Source: Chloroflexota bacterium (lineage in GTDB: Bacteria; Chloroflexota; Dehalococcoidia; Lucifugimonadales; UBA3495). Taken from it: a stretch of 53,759 nucleotides of DNA. The notes under the pieces are model-generated. The model searched no databases. It was given only the letters and a program-made list of their open reading frames with translations, and was not told the DNA's origin. Of the stretch, positions 15,317 through 24,104 are shown piece by piece (positions within the stretch are counted from its first letter, which is position 1; each line of letters opens with the position of its first letter). The translations under genes were made by a program, and so were the position numbers. The stretch lies in contig VXOG01000084.1 of NCBI GenBank assembly GCA_009840165.1, forward strand, positions 1 through 53,759, given 5' to 3'.

Positions 15317-17032
15317 ATGCAGATTTTATTGAGACATTATATCAAATTATTCCTACCGGGCGCGTTGGTGGTTCTGTTGGCCGTCTCGATGGCTTGCGGC
15401 GCTCCAGGCGCCCCCGCGGAAAACGCATCGGCGCCTGCCGCAAGTCAATCGCAGGCGCTCCCGGCAGCAACCCCAGTTCCGCAACAACCGTCTCAAGCGT
15501 CCGCAGCGTCGGAACAGCCGACGGAGCCGCCGGCTGCGGCGGTCGCTGGACCCGAAGCGGAGCGGCCGACGCTGAAAGTGGGCGTGATATGGCTGAGCAG
15601 TCCGCTGGATCCCGTGGAGAGCGGCTGGGTCGCCAACCAATCGGCGATGTCTGAGAACCTGTTCCGGCTGTCCGAAAGCACCATCACTCCCGAACCGTGG
15701 CTGGCGACCGGAGCAGTGCAGGTGGACCCGCTGACCTGGGAAATCGAGATACGGCCTGGTGTCAAATTCCACAACGGGAACGCGTTGGATGCCGAGGCGG
15801 TCAAGGCATCGCTGGAAAGGACCATACGATTGTCTGCGGCGTCGGCAGATAACCTGAGCATCGCTTCCGTGGCGGTCAAGGACCAACAGACCATCACCAT
15901 CACCACGACTGAACCGCAGCCAACCCTGCCGGGCTTGTTAACTGTTCCGGTCACCGCCATTCACGACGCGGCAGCGACGGAAGCGGCCGGCGAGGGCAAC
16001 TTCCTGCAGGCGGGCGCGCTCACCGGTCCCTATATCCCCACTGAGTACGTCCAGAAAGAATATCTCTACAGCGTGGCAAACGACGACTACTGGGGCGGCG
16101 CGCCGCCGCTGGCCGGCATTGATCACATCGCCATCCCCGACACCGGCAGCCGGGAACTGGCGCTGCAAGCTGGAGATGTCTACCTTGCCATTAACATATC
16201 ACCGGAAGGCGCTCAGGCAATCGACGCCCGGCCGGGACTGTCCACCCAAACGTCGGGCATCGGCACCAATGTGGTGATGTGGTGGGTCAACTTCGAGCGC
16301 GGAACGCTGGCCGACCCACTGGTCAGAAGGGCGGTGGTCCAGGCCATCGATCGCGAGAGTATCGCCGGCCTGGTCGCCCCGGAGGGGTCGGGATCATTTG
16401 CCGAGCTGATGCTGCCGGAAGCCCTGTTGTCCTGTCCCGGGGTGAATGCCCTGGACTACGATCCGGATCAAGCCCGCGAGTTGTTGTCCCAGGCCGGCTA
16501 CGCCGACAGCAACGGCGACGGAATTGTTGAAAAGGACGGCCAGCCGCTGGAGATTATCATAGGCGGCTATCCCCAGCGGTTCCAGTTGCCCATAATGGCT
16601 GAGGCCGCCCAGGCGATGCTCGCCGACGTGGGCATTGGCGTGGACGTGCATATCACCGAGTCGGCCGCGGTGAGGGAAGCGAACTGGGACCTCTTCGGTT
16701 GGTACAACAACGTGGTTGAAACCGGAGACCCGGTGCTGAACGTCATCAAGTTTGCCGGGCTCTTGGCCAACGCCGGCTCCGGCGCAAGAAACTATGGGCA
16801 CTACGACAATTCCGAACTGGTAGAGATAGTCGCGCCGGCCCGGACCATGTCCGACCTGGAGGGGCGGAAGCAGCTTGCCTGCGAGGCCCTGGCGTTGGTC
16901 ACCGAAGAAAGCGCGTACCTGCCGGTGGCGCATCCCTACATGGTGTACGGTGTCAGTGACCGGGTCACCGGGTTCGTTCCCCATCCAACCACTCTCTATT
17001 TCGTTGACCACCGCATCGGCCTGACCGAGTGA
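15317..17032 (+). CDS. Family 5 (Dpp/Opp/Nik-type) extracellular solute-binding lipoprotein
   Basis: The 571-residue lipoprotein has a signal peptide with lipobox AVSMAC (lipid-modified Cys27), a Pro/Ala/Gln-rich linker to about residue 80, then the SBP_bac_5 domain (LTWEIEIRPGVKFHNGNALD, ALTGPYIPTEYV, NFERGTLADPLVRRAVVQAI). GGAGG precedes ATG 15317. It shares long identical stretches with the second lipoprotein at 20348-22084, so the two are recent paralogues. It has its own promoter and terminator. Substrate candidates for the family are peptides, nickel, cobalt and haem; the nearby CobW gene and cobalamin riboswitch favour a metal or corrinoid ligand. Confidence 0.9.
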   Translation: MQILLRHYIKLFLPGALVVLLAVSMACGAPGAPAENASAPAASQSQALPAATPVPQQPSQASAASEQPTEPPAAAVAGPEAERPTLKVGVIWLSSPLDPVESGWVANQSAMSENLFRLSESTITPEPWLATGAVQVDPLTWEIEIRPGVKFHNGNALDAEAVKASLERTIRLSAASADNLSIASVAVKDQQTITITTTEPQPTLPGLLTVPVTAIHDAAATEAAGEGNFLQAGALTGPYIPTEYVQKEYLYSVANDDYWGGAPPLAGIDHIAIPDTGSRELALQAGDVYLAINISPEGAQAIDARPGLSTQTSGIGTNVVMWWVNFERGTLADPLVRRAVVQAIDRESIAGLVAPEGSGSFAELMLPEALLSCPGVNALDYDPDQARELLSQAGYADSNGDGIVEKDGQPLEIIIGGYPQRFQLPIMAEAAQAMLADVGIGVDVHITESAAVREANWDLFGWYNNVVETGDPVLNVIKFAGLLANAGSGARNYGHYDNSELVEIVAPARTMSDLEGRKQLACEALALVTEESAYLPVAHPYMVYGVSDRVTGFVPHPTTLYFVDHRIGLTE

Positions 17033-17064
17033 GAACCGGCCCCGCCGACCGGACGCCCATCAAT

Positions 17065-17097
17065 AAGCCCCGTCCGCGCTTGGTGGACGGGGCTTTT
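17065..17097 (+). terminator. Intrinsic terminator after the first lipoprotein
   Basis: AAGCCCCGTCC (17065-17075) pairs perfectly with GGACGGGGCTT (17085-17095), followed by TTTTGCT. It separates the lipoprotein gene from the CobW transcription unit. Confidence 0.85.
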
Positions 17098-17129
17098 GCT
17101 ATCCTCACAATTACGGTCAATTCGTCCGG

Positions 17130-17159
17130 TTGACAGCGAGACCGTCCGCAGTGTACGAT
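17130..17159 (+). promoter_or_regulatory. Promoter of the cobW-WD40 unit
   Basis: Consensus TTGACA (17130-17135), an 18-base spacer and TACGAT (17154-17159). The leader of about 48 bases holds an imperfect dyad (GATACCTTATATC, 17176-17188), which could be a repressor site, and AAAGGAGG (17199-17206). Confidence 0.68.
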
Positions 17160-17213
17160 GCCCGACTCTCTAATAGATACCTTATATCAATAGTGGCCAA
17201 AGGAGGATTTCAT

Positions 17214-18635
17214 ATGAACGCTCAGCACAAAGTACCCGTCACCATCCTCACCGGGTTCCTCGGCTCCGGCAAGACGACCCTGCTCAACCGGATCTTGACC
17301 GAAGAGCACGGCAAGCGCATCGCCGTGATCGAAAACGAGTATGGCGAAATCGGCATCGACCAAGGGCTGGTCATCAACGCCGACGAAGAGGTCTTCGAGA
17401 TGTCGAACGGCTGCATCTGCTGCACGGTGCGCGGAGACCTGATCCGGGTACTCAACAATCTGAACAAGCGCCGGGACAAGTTCGACTACGTACTGGTGGA
17501 GACCACAGGGCTGGCCGATCCCGGTCCGGTGGCGCAGACGTTCTTCATGGACGACGAGCTTCGCGCCGAGTACGCGCTGGACGGGATCGTCACGCTGGTT
17601 GATGCTGCTCACATCGATCAGCAGCTCGGCCGGAGCGACGAAAGCACGGAGCAAATCGCGTTCGCGGACGTCCTCGTGCTCAACAAAACCGACCTTGTCA
17701 ACAACGAGAAGCTGGACGGCCTCGAAGCCCGGCTCCGAGACATGAACCGAATGGCGCGCGTGGTGCGCAGCGAGATGGCGGACGTCCCCGTCGATACTGT
17801 GCTCAACCTCGGGGCATTCGACCTGGACCAGGTGCTCGAGCGTCGTCCCACCTTCCTCGAGCCGGAGTATCCGTTCGAATGGACCGGCGTCTATTCGCTG
17901 GATATTGGCCGCTACGAACTCAGCCTGGCGGAAGGGCCTGATCCGTCGATGTCGTTGGTAGTCGTGTCCGACCAGGGTACGGACGACACTGCTCTCCGTG
18001 AGGGCGCCGAGTGGTGCGTACGGGAGTACGCCGAACCTGCCGAGGCCATTGGCCCGGGCGAAGAGTTTCCCGTCGGAAAGCACGTAAACCTGCAGCTCGA
18101 TTCCCCGGGGCGCAAATCGTTCTTCCTGGACGTGGATGCGCCGGTTCAGGCCGGCTTCTACACCCAGCATCTCCCGGAGGAGTTCGATCTCCAACTGACG
18201 AACGCGGATGGAGAGGCTTTCAAACTCGGGGGCAACTTCTGCGCCGAGCCTGAATGCATAGAGGAAGGCACGAAACGCATCAAGGGAGCGGCAGTCCCCG
18301 CCGTGGCCGAGAGAACCTGGGTCGCTCAGCACGAGCACGACGACACCGTTGGCTCCATTGCTATCGAGATTGACGGCGACTGTGACCCGGGAAGGCTCAA
18401 CGCCTGGCTGGGCAGGCTGCTCGCTGAGAGCGGTGTGGACATCTTTCGCATGAAGGGTTTCATCAGCGTCGCCGGAGAGTCGCAGCGCTTCGTCTTCCAG
18501 GGAGTTCATATGCTCTTTGACGGCCAGCCGGATCGCGAATGGGGGGACGAGATTAGGCGGAATCAGCTGGTATTCATCGGCCGCAACCTCGATGAACGGG
18601 GCATTCGGGAGGGGTTCAAAGCATGCCTGATCTAA
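17214..18635 (+). CDS. CobW/COG0523-family GTPase (metallochaperone) with a long central insert
   Basis: The 473-residue protein has a G3E GTPase domain: Walker A TGFLGSGKTT (residues 13-22), ENEYGEIGIDQ, the metal-binding CxCC motif as GCICCTVRGDL (Cys67, 69, 70), VETTGLADPGPV and NKTDL. A CobW C-terminal domain follows (about residues 385-473). Between them, about residues 215-380 form an additional beta-rich segment with FCAEPEC (two Cys) that most family members (about 320-400 residues) lack. Family members deliver zinc, cobalt or another metal to enzymes; the metal is not predictable. ATG 17214 follows AAAGGAGG. The stop overlaps the WD40 gene. Confidence 0.9.
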   Translation: MNAQHKVPVTILTGFLGSGKTTLLNRILTEEHGKRIAVIENEYGEIGIDQGLVINADEEVFEMSNGCICCTVRGDLIRVLNNLNKRRDKFDYVLVETTGLADPGPVAQTFFMDDELRAEYALDGIVTLVDAAHIDQQLGRSDESTEQIAFADVLVLNKTDLVNNEKLDGLEARLRDMNRMARVVRSEMADVPVDTVLNLGAFDLDQVLERRPTFLEPEYPFEWTGVYSLDIGRYELSLAEGPDPSMSLVVVSDQGTDDTALREGAEWCVREYAEPAEAIGPGEEFPVGKHVNLQLDSPGRKSFFLDVDAPVQAGFYTQHLPEEFDLQLTNADGEAFKLGGNFCAEPECIEEGTKRIKGAAVPAVAERTWVAQHEHDDTVGSIAIEIDGDCDPGRLNAWLGRLLAESGVDIFRMKGFISVAGESQRFVFQGVHMLFDGQPDREWGDEIRRNQLVFIGRNLDERGIREGFKACLI

Positions 18636-19723
18636 ATGTCGACACCCCGATGGGTGTTTTTCGCCGGGGCTGGTCCGCGGCGGTCGGGGATTACGCCATC
18701 GCCGGGGGTTGGAGCCTGAATGGTGAGGCGCTGATGGTCGGTGATGCTGAGGGCGGCGTTTACGCACTGGACGGCAAGTCAGGCGCAACCGCCTGGGAGC
18801 ACCCCGGGGTTCACGAAGGTGGTGTGCTGGCGATGGCGGTCCACCCGAGCCGGACCAAGTTCGCCACGGCCGGCCAGGACGGACGGGTCCTGGTTTGGAG
18901 CGCCGCCGAAGGTCAGGTCAGTCAGGCCATTGACGTCGGCAGCGATTGGGTGGAGAACGTGGCGTGGTCGGCGGACGGCCAATGGTTGGCGGCCTCATGC
19001 TCCCGTCAGGTTTACGTGTATGACGCAGAGGGCGCGGAAATTTGGAGGTCTGAAGATCACCCCAGCACGGTCAGCGCCATCGCCTGGTCGAACGTAGGGG
19101 AGCTGGCGACGGCCTGTTACGGCAGGGTGTCGTTCTTCAACCCGGCCACGGGAGCGCTTCACCAAAAGATGGAGTGGCAGGGATCCCTGGTTTCGATGGT
19201 ACTGAGCTCGGACGGCGATATCGTGGCCTGCGGCAGCCAGGACAACTCGGTGCACTTCTGGCGTCGCTCCACGGAGAGGGACTCCGAGATGACGGGATAT
19301 CCTGGCAAGCCGTCGGCCCTGGCTTTCGATGACTCCAGCACGCTTTTGGCCACCAGCGGAGGAGAGATAGCGACGGTCTGGAGCTTCCACGGAGACGGTC
19401 CCGAAGGCACGCGGCCCGGCAGCCTGAAGTTTCACGTTGAACCCGTCTCCACTCTAGCGTTCGCTCCCGGCGCGTTGCGCCTGGCATCGGGGGGCCGGGA
19501 TGGCGCAGTGGTTCTCTGGTCGCTTCGGAAAAATGGATCCGGAGGCGCGATTGGGGCCGCGACTGTGGCGGACACAGTGGCCGAATTGTACTGGCGGCCT
19601 GACGGTAAGGCGCTGGCTGCCCTCGACGCGCAGGGTGGCGTTACGGTTTGGCGGATCGGACGAACCAAGGGCCGAATACCCCGCGTGCGCGAACCGCAGC
19701 GCCAAAGGGCAGGCAGCAACTGA
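18623..19723 (+). CDS. WD40-repeat protein coupled to CobW
   Basis: The 366-residue protein has about seven WD40 blades with recurring [G/A]HxxW/VWS-type motifs (FATAGQDGRVLVWSAAEG, VACGSQDNSVHFWRR, LASGGRDGAVVLWSLRK). No signal peptide is visible, so it is probably cytoplasmic. Its ATG lies 13 bases inside the CobW gene and GGAGG sits 10 bases before it, so the two are made together. A scaffold or partner for the CobW GTPase is a reasonable inference. Confidence 0.87.
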   Translation: MPDLNVDTPMGVFRRGWSAAVGDYAIAGGWSLNGEALMVGDAEGGVYALDGKSGATAWEHPGVHEGGVLAMAVHPSRTKFATAGQDGRVLVWSAAEGQVSQAIDVGSDWVENVAWSADGQWLAASCSRQVYVYDAEGAEIWRSEDHPSTVSAIAWSNVGELATACYGRVSFFNPATGALHQKMEWQGSLVSMVLSSDGDIVACGSQDNSVHFWRRSTERDSEMTGYPGKPSALAFDDSSTLLATSGGEIATVWSFHGDGPEGTRPGSLKFHVEPVSTLAFAPGALRLASGGRDGAVVLWSLRKNGSGGAIGAATVADTVAELYWRPDGKALAALDAQGGVTVWRIGRTKGRIPRVREPQRQRAGSN

Positions 19724-19782
19724 CTGTCCGCCGAACCTGGCGTCGGTTTCCCAGCGGATGCCCGATTGTCAGGTTCGTTTGG

Positions 19783-19811
19783 TTGACCACAACTGCCCAT
19801 CGTGCTAGGTT
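19783..19811 (+). promoter_or_regulatory. Promoter of the riboswitch-controlled transporter
   Basis: TTGACC (19783-19788), a 17-base spacer and TAGGTT (19806-19811) predict a start near 19818, just before the cobalamin aptamer. The context GGTTGAC resembles the cobW promoter. Confidence 0.65.
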
Positions 19812-19839
19812 ATCGATGTTAACAACTGAACACCCCAAC

Positions 19840-20090
19840 CAACACCTGTCGGTGACCCGCGCTCCGCTATTTCGTCGAAACACGTCGGCGATGACCTGGG
19901 AATGCGCGGGATAAAAGGAAATCCGGTGCAAATCCGGTGCGGTCGCGCCACTGTAATTGGCGAGACGCTCTCCCGTTGGTATCCCTGCAAAGCGGGATGT
20001 ACACGAAAACCACTGTCTGCCCAGCGTGGATGGGAAGGTGGAGAGCCGTCGCTATCAGCCATGAGCCAGGAAGCCTGCCACAGGTGCATT
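19840..20090 (+). ncRNA. Cobalamin (B12) riboswitch
   Basis: The conserved core is clear: GGGATAAAAGGAA (19908-19920), CCGGTGCAAATCCGGTGC (19923-19940), GCGCCACTGTAA (19945-19956) and the B12-box GAGCCAGGAAGCCTGCC (20063-20079). Supporting helices are CCCGCGC (19856-19862) with GCGCGGG (19904-19910), and a closing CACCTGT (19843-19849) with ACAGGTG (20080-20086). The aptamer binds adenosylcobalamin or a related cobalamin and normally shuts off the downstream gene. A terminator hairpin follows about 85 bases later, so control is probably at transcription. The regulated genes are the lipoprotein and two permeases. Confidence 0.93.
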
Positions 20091-20136
20091 CTGGCTGCAC
20101 TTCGCGGAACGAGTGAGGCGGATTCCCTTGTGAAAA

Positions 20137-20212
20137 CGGGCATGGCTGGCCAAGGCCACGGGATGCCCGCGAGTATAGGCCCCATTCGCCAAGTGCGGAC
20201 GGGGCCTATTTG
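20137..20212 (+). terminator. Riboswitch expression platform: hairpin plus terminator
   Basis: A first hairpin pairs CGGGCAT (20137-20143) with ATGCCCG (20163-20169), with an inner TGGCC/GGCCA stem. A second pairs ATAGGCCCC (20175-20183) with GGGGCCTAT (20201-20209) and is followed by TTGCTGT, acting as the terminator. The distance to the ATG (20348) is about 135 bases. Confidence 0.72.
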
Positions 20213-20347
20213 CTGTCCTCTCGAGGGTCATCTACCCCGCTCGCCCAAGGCCAACCCATACTTCGCGCCACCCACACCAGTGCGCCGGAAGCCAGGGAAG
20301 GACGGTGTTCACAAGAAACTAACAAGAACATCTGAGAAGGAACGAAA

Positions 20348-22084
20348 ATGGAAAGTATATTGAGACATCGTTTCACATTCGGGATGGCCGTTGCGTGCGG
20401 TCTTTTGCTGATGCTGGCGGTGGCCTGCGGGGCTCCCGCCGCGCCCAGCGGGACGGCTCCGCCGGTGGCGGTCAGCAACCCGCAGCCAACCGCGCCGGCC
20501 GCCGCTGCGCCTCAACAACCGGTTGCGACGGCCGTTCCGGTCCAGCAATCGCAATCGTCGTCCCCGGCGCAACCACAGGCCGAGTCAAAAGCTGCCACCG
20601 CTCTGGATCGGCCCACGCTGAACGCCGGCGTCATCTGGTTGGACAGCCCCCTGGATCCGGTTGAGAGCGGCTGGGTCGCGAACCAATCAGCAATGTCGGA
20701 AAACCTGTTCCGGCTGTCGGGAAGCACCCTCAGTCCCGAGCCGTGGCTGGCAACGCGAGCCGAGCATGTGGATCCCCTGACTTGGGAAATCGAAATTCGG
20801 TCGGGTGTTCATTTCCACAATGGCAACCCGTTGGATGCTGAAGCGGTCAAAGCTTCCCTGGAGCGGGCCATTCGGCTGTCGGAAGCGGCAGCGGATATAT
20901 TGTCTGCTGACACAATAGCGGTTAAGGATGCGCAGACCATCACCATCACCACCACGGTGCCGCAGCCCACGTTGCCGGGCCTGTTGATTACCCCCGTATT
21001 CGGCATCCACGATGCCGTGGCGGCCGACGCTGCCGGCGAGGGCAATTTCATCGAGGCGCGCGCCCTTACCGGGCCCTACATTCCCACGGCATACGTCCAG
21101 CTGGAACGCCTTGACAGCGTGGCCAACGACGATTATTGGGGCGGAACGCCCCCGCTGACCGGCATCAACAGCATTGCGATCCCAGACACCCACAGCCGGG
21201 AGTTGGCGCTGCAAGCCGGAGACGTCGATGTCATCATCAACGTGTCGCCGGATGGAGCCCAGGTAATCAACGCCAACCCGGGCACGCAAACCGCGACCGC
21301 CGGCCTGGGTACTGCCCTGGTGCTGTGGTGGGTGAACTTCGAGCGCGGCATACTCGCCGACCCGCTGGTGCGTCGGGCGGTGGCTCACGCCATTGACCGG
21401 GAGGGCATTGCCGGCCTGGTGGCGCCCTCCGGAGCCGGGTCATTCGCCGAGTTTATGCTGCCGGAAGTGGTGGTCTCGTGTCCCGACGTACAAGCGCCGG
21501 CCTATGATCCTGACGAAGCCCGCCATTTGCTCGAAGAGGCCGGCTACGCCGACAGCGATGGCGACGGAATCCTGGACAAGGATGGCCAGCCGCTGGAAAT
21601 TATCATCGGCGGTTACCCGCAGCGGTTCCAACTGCCGATTATGGCCGAAGCCGCACAGGCTATGCTGGCCGACGTGGGGATCAAGGTGGACGTGCATATC
21701 ACCGACTATTCGGTGGTAAAGGAACCCGCCTGGGACCTCTTCGGCTGGTACAACGGTGTTGTGGAAGGCGGTGGAGACCCGGTGTTCAACATCAGCAAGT
21801 TCGCCGGACTGCGAGCCGACGCCGGCGGCACGGGCGGCAACAACTACGGGCACTATCCCAATACCGCTCTGGCGGAAATAGTCGGGCCTTCCGTATCGGT
21901 ATCCGACGTAGAGGGTCGAAAGCAGATCGCCTGCGAGGCCCTGGAAATCATTACCGAAGAAACGGCGTTCTTGCCGGTGGCGCACATGAATTTGGTGTTC
22001 GGCATCAGCGACAAGGTCACCGATTTCTCGCCCCATCCGTCCAGTCTCTATTTCTTCGACCACCGCGTCGGCCTGTCCGAATGA
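20348..22084 (+). CDS. Riboswitch-controlled family 5 solute-binding lipoprotein
   Basis: The 578-residue protein has a signal peptide with lipobox LAVAC (Cys27), a low-complexity linker (to about residue 85) and an SBP_bac_5 domain (LTWEIEIRSGVHFHNGN, ALTGPYIPTAYV, FERGILADPLVRRAVAHAI). It is a close paralogue of the protein at 15317-17032. It is followed by two permease genes and lies downstream of the cobalamin riboswitch, so its ligand is probably cobalt, nickel, a corrinoid or another compound whose uptake is not needed when B12 is plentiful. A peptide ligand cannot be excluded. The ribosome-binding site is AAGGAA before the ATG. Confidence 0.91.
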   Translation: MESILRHRFTFGMAVACGLLLMLAVACGAPAAPSGTAPPVAVSNPQPTAPAAAAPQQPVATAVPVQQSQSSSPAQPQAESKAATALDRPTLNAGVIWLDSPLDPVESGWVANQSAMSENLFRLSGSTLSPEPWLATRAEHVDPLTWEIEIRSGVHFHNGNPLDAEAVKASLERAIRLSEAAADILSADTIAVKDAQTITITTTVPQPTLPGLLITPVFGIHDAVAADAAGEGNFIEARALTGPYIPTAYVQLERLDSVANDDYWGGTPPLTGINSIAIPDTHSRELALQAGDVDVIINVSPDGAQVINANPGTQTATAGLGTALVLWWVNFERGILADPLVRRAVAHAIDREGIAGLVAPSGAGSFAEFMLPEVVVSCPDVQAPAYDPDEARHLLEEAGYADSDGDGILDKDGQPLEIIIGGYPQRFQLPIMAEAAQAMLADVGIKVDVHITDYSVVKEPAWDLFGWYNGVVEGGGDPVFNISKFAGLRADAGGTGGNNYGHYPNTALAEIVGPSVSVSDVEGRKQIACEALEIITEETAFLPVAHMNLVFGISDKVTDFSPHPSSLYFFDHRVGLSE

Positions 22085-22128
22085 CGTTCAATTCCGGTTT
22101 TCCTGACTGGGAATAGACCGTTACCGGC

Positions 22129-23076
22129 ATGGGAGCATACCTGGCCCGACGACTGGCCACGCTGCCTCTGCTGCTCCTGGGCATCTCGGCGGTCAGCTTC
22201 GCGTTGCTGAATCTGGCCCCGGGAGACCCGGCCGAGATTGTGCTGCGCCAGCGCAATCCCGGCCAACTGCCCAACCCGGCGGAGGTGGCGGCCATGCGCG
22301 TCGAACTCGGCCTGGACGCTCCCCTGCCGGTGCAATATGCCCGCTGGGTGTCACGGGCGCTGGTCGGCGACATGGGCCAGTCCTATGTTACCGAACAGCC
22401 CGTGGCCTCCCAGTTGGCCCGCCGCTCCGTCCCGACGGCCCTGCTCACGGCGACCGCCCTGGGCCTGGCGCTGGTGGTAGCGGTGCCGATAGGCATACTA
22501 TCCGCCCGTCGCAGGGGCGGCGTCGTGGATGCCGTGGCGCGGCTGGCGGCGCTGGTAGGCGCGGCGGCGCCATCCTACGCCCTGGCCTACGGCCTGATCA
22601 TCCTGTTTGCGGTGAAACTGTCATGGCTGCCGGCCCTGGGATACGGCTCGGCTTCCCAAGTCGTGCTGCCGGCCGTCGCGCTTTCCCTGGCTCCCATGGC
22701 TCAGCTGATGCGGCTGATTCGCGCCAGCATGCTGGAAACCCTGGGACAGGACTACATCCGCACGGCGCGGGCCAAGGGACTGGCCGAGCAGACCGTCGCC
22801 TTCCGCCACGCCCTCCGCAACGCGCTGCTGCCGGCCATCGGAGCCACCGGCGTGAACCTGGGCTACCTGCTCAGCGGCGCAGTCATCGTCGAGACCATCT
22901 TCACCTGGCCCGGCCTGGGTCAGCTGATGGTGGGCGCGGCCGTAACCCGGGACTACCCGGTGGTGCAGGGCTTTGTTGCCTACATCGCCGTGGTGGTGCT
23001 GCTGGTCAACCTGGCCGCAGACATCGCCCTGCGCGTCGCCGACCCACGCCTGCGCTTCGGACGGGACGAGGCGTAG
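22129..23076 (+). CDS. ABC permease, DppB/NikB type
   Basis: The 315-residue protein has six membrane segments and the family start YLARRLATLPLLLLGISAVS, followed by LNLAPGDPAEI. The cytoplasmic EAA-type loop for the ATPase is DYIRTARAKGLAEQTVAFRH (about residues 207-226). It lies 44 bases after the lipoprotein gene and seven bases before its partner permease. It forms half of the membrane channel of a Dpp/Nik-class importer. Confidence 0.93.
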   Translation: MGAYLARRLATLPLLLLGISAVSFALLNLAPGDPAEIVLRQRNPGQLPNPAEVAAMRVELGLDAPLPVQYARWVSRALVGDMGQSYVTEQPVASQLARRSVPTALLTATALGLALVVAVPIGILSARRRGGVVDAVARLAALVGAAAPSYALAYGLIILFAVKLSWLPALGYGSASQVVLPAVALSLAPMAQLMRLIRASMLETLGQDYIRTARAKGLAEQTVAFRHALRNALLPAIGATGVNLGYLLSGAVIVETIFTWPGLGQLMVGAAVTRDYPVVQGFVAYIAVVVLLVNLAADIALRVADPRLRFGRDEA

Positions 23077-23082
23077 CCGCAT

Positions 23083-23988
23083 ATGGCGGGCGCAACTGAA
23101 CATCCCGGAGGACGCGTCCTCGTCCCGCCCGTCGCCGGCGTGAACCGCTGGCGACGGCAATGGGTTGCGCTGCTGCGGGAGCCCGGAACTGTGTTGGGCT
23201 TGTTCCTGGTGACGACGCTGCTGCTGGCGGGGCTGTTGGCGCCCTGGCTCCCCCTGGATGATCCCACCGAGATCAACCTGCCCGACAGACTGCTGTCGCC
23301 GTCCGCCGAGCATTTCTTGGGCACCGACCACCTGGGTCGGGACACTTTCAGCCGGATTGTTCACGGCGCGCGCATGACCCTATTGGCCGCTGCCATCACC
23401 CTGGCCCTCAGCATGACCATCGCGCTCACGGTGGGCATACTGTCCGGATACCATGGCGGCTGGCCGGACACCGCGCTGATGGGTGTCGTGGACCTGCTGC
23501 TGGCCTTTCCTTCGCTGATCCTGGCGATCGCCGTGGCGGGTGCGCTGGGGCCCGGGCTGTTCAACGTCCTGCTGGCGGCCGGCGCGGTCTGGTGGGTGGG
23601 CCATGCCCGCATCATTCGCGGGGTCACCCTGGGAACGCGGCAGATGGAGTACGTGACCGCGGCCCGGGCGGCCGGAGCCGGCAGCCGGCGCATCATCCTG
23701 CGGCACATCGCGCCCAACATCCTCGGCCCAATCGTCGTGATCGCTTCCCTGGACGTGGGCTGGATCATCCTGGGCATTGCCGGCCTGAACTTCCTGGGGC
23801 TGGGCGCGCAGCCGCCCACGCCGGAATGGGGCGCCATGCTCAACGACGCCCGGCCACATCTGCAAACCGCTCCTCGCCTGCTGCTCCTGCCAGGAGCCGC
23901 CATATTCGTCGCGGTGCTGGGGTTCAACCTGCTGGGCGACGGGCTGCGTGACCTGCTCGACCCCCGCACGGTGCGCCAGGGAGGCTGA
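23083..23988 (+). CDS. ABC permease, DppC/NikC type
   Basis: The 301-residue protein has an N-terminal cytoplasmic tail, six membrane segments, the family motif HFLGTDHLGRDTFSRIVHGA (about residues 86-105) and an EAA-type loop (EYVTAARAAGAGSRRIILRH). It ends with FNLLGDGLRDLLDPR, typical of DppC. The expected next genes, the two ATPases (DppD/DppF type), are missing and an LLM monooxygenase gene follows instead, so the transporter must recruit ATPases encoded elsewhere. Confidence 0.93.
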   Translation: MAGATEHPGGRVLVPPVAGVNRWRRQWVALLREPGTVLGLFLVTTLLLAGLLAPWLPLDDPTEINLPDRLLSPSAEHFLGTDHLGRDTFSRIVHGARMTLLAAAITLALSMTIALTVGILSGYHGGWPDTALMGVVDLLLAFPSLILAIAVAGALGPGLFNVLLAAGAVWWVGHARIIRGVTLGTRQMEYVTAARAAGAGSRRIILRHIAPNILGPIVVIASLDVGWIILGIAGLNFLGLGAQPPTPEWGAMLNDARPHLQTAPRLLLLPGAAIFVAVLGFNLLGDGLRDLLDPRTVRQGG

Positions 23989-24104
23989 CCGTTTGACGGT
24001 GTGCGCGTCCTGGAGTACGGCACGTCCCCCTCTAGCGGGAGGGGTGTCATCCCAATGTGTTACAGTTGCGCCATTCGTTACGCAATCACCCACAGGAGGC
24101 CCCC

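Noticed and set aside
17187..18788. 533-codon open frame on the minus strand opposite cobW
   Set aside because: It is a shadow caused by high G+C codon bias. The plus strand has a clear GTPase with promoter and ribosome-binding site, and the minus-strand product matches nothing.
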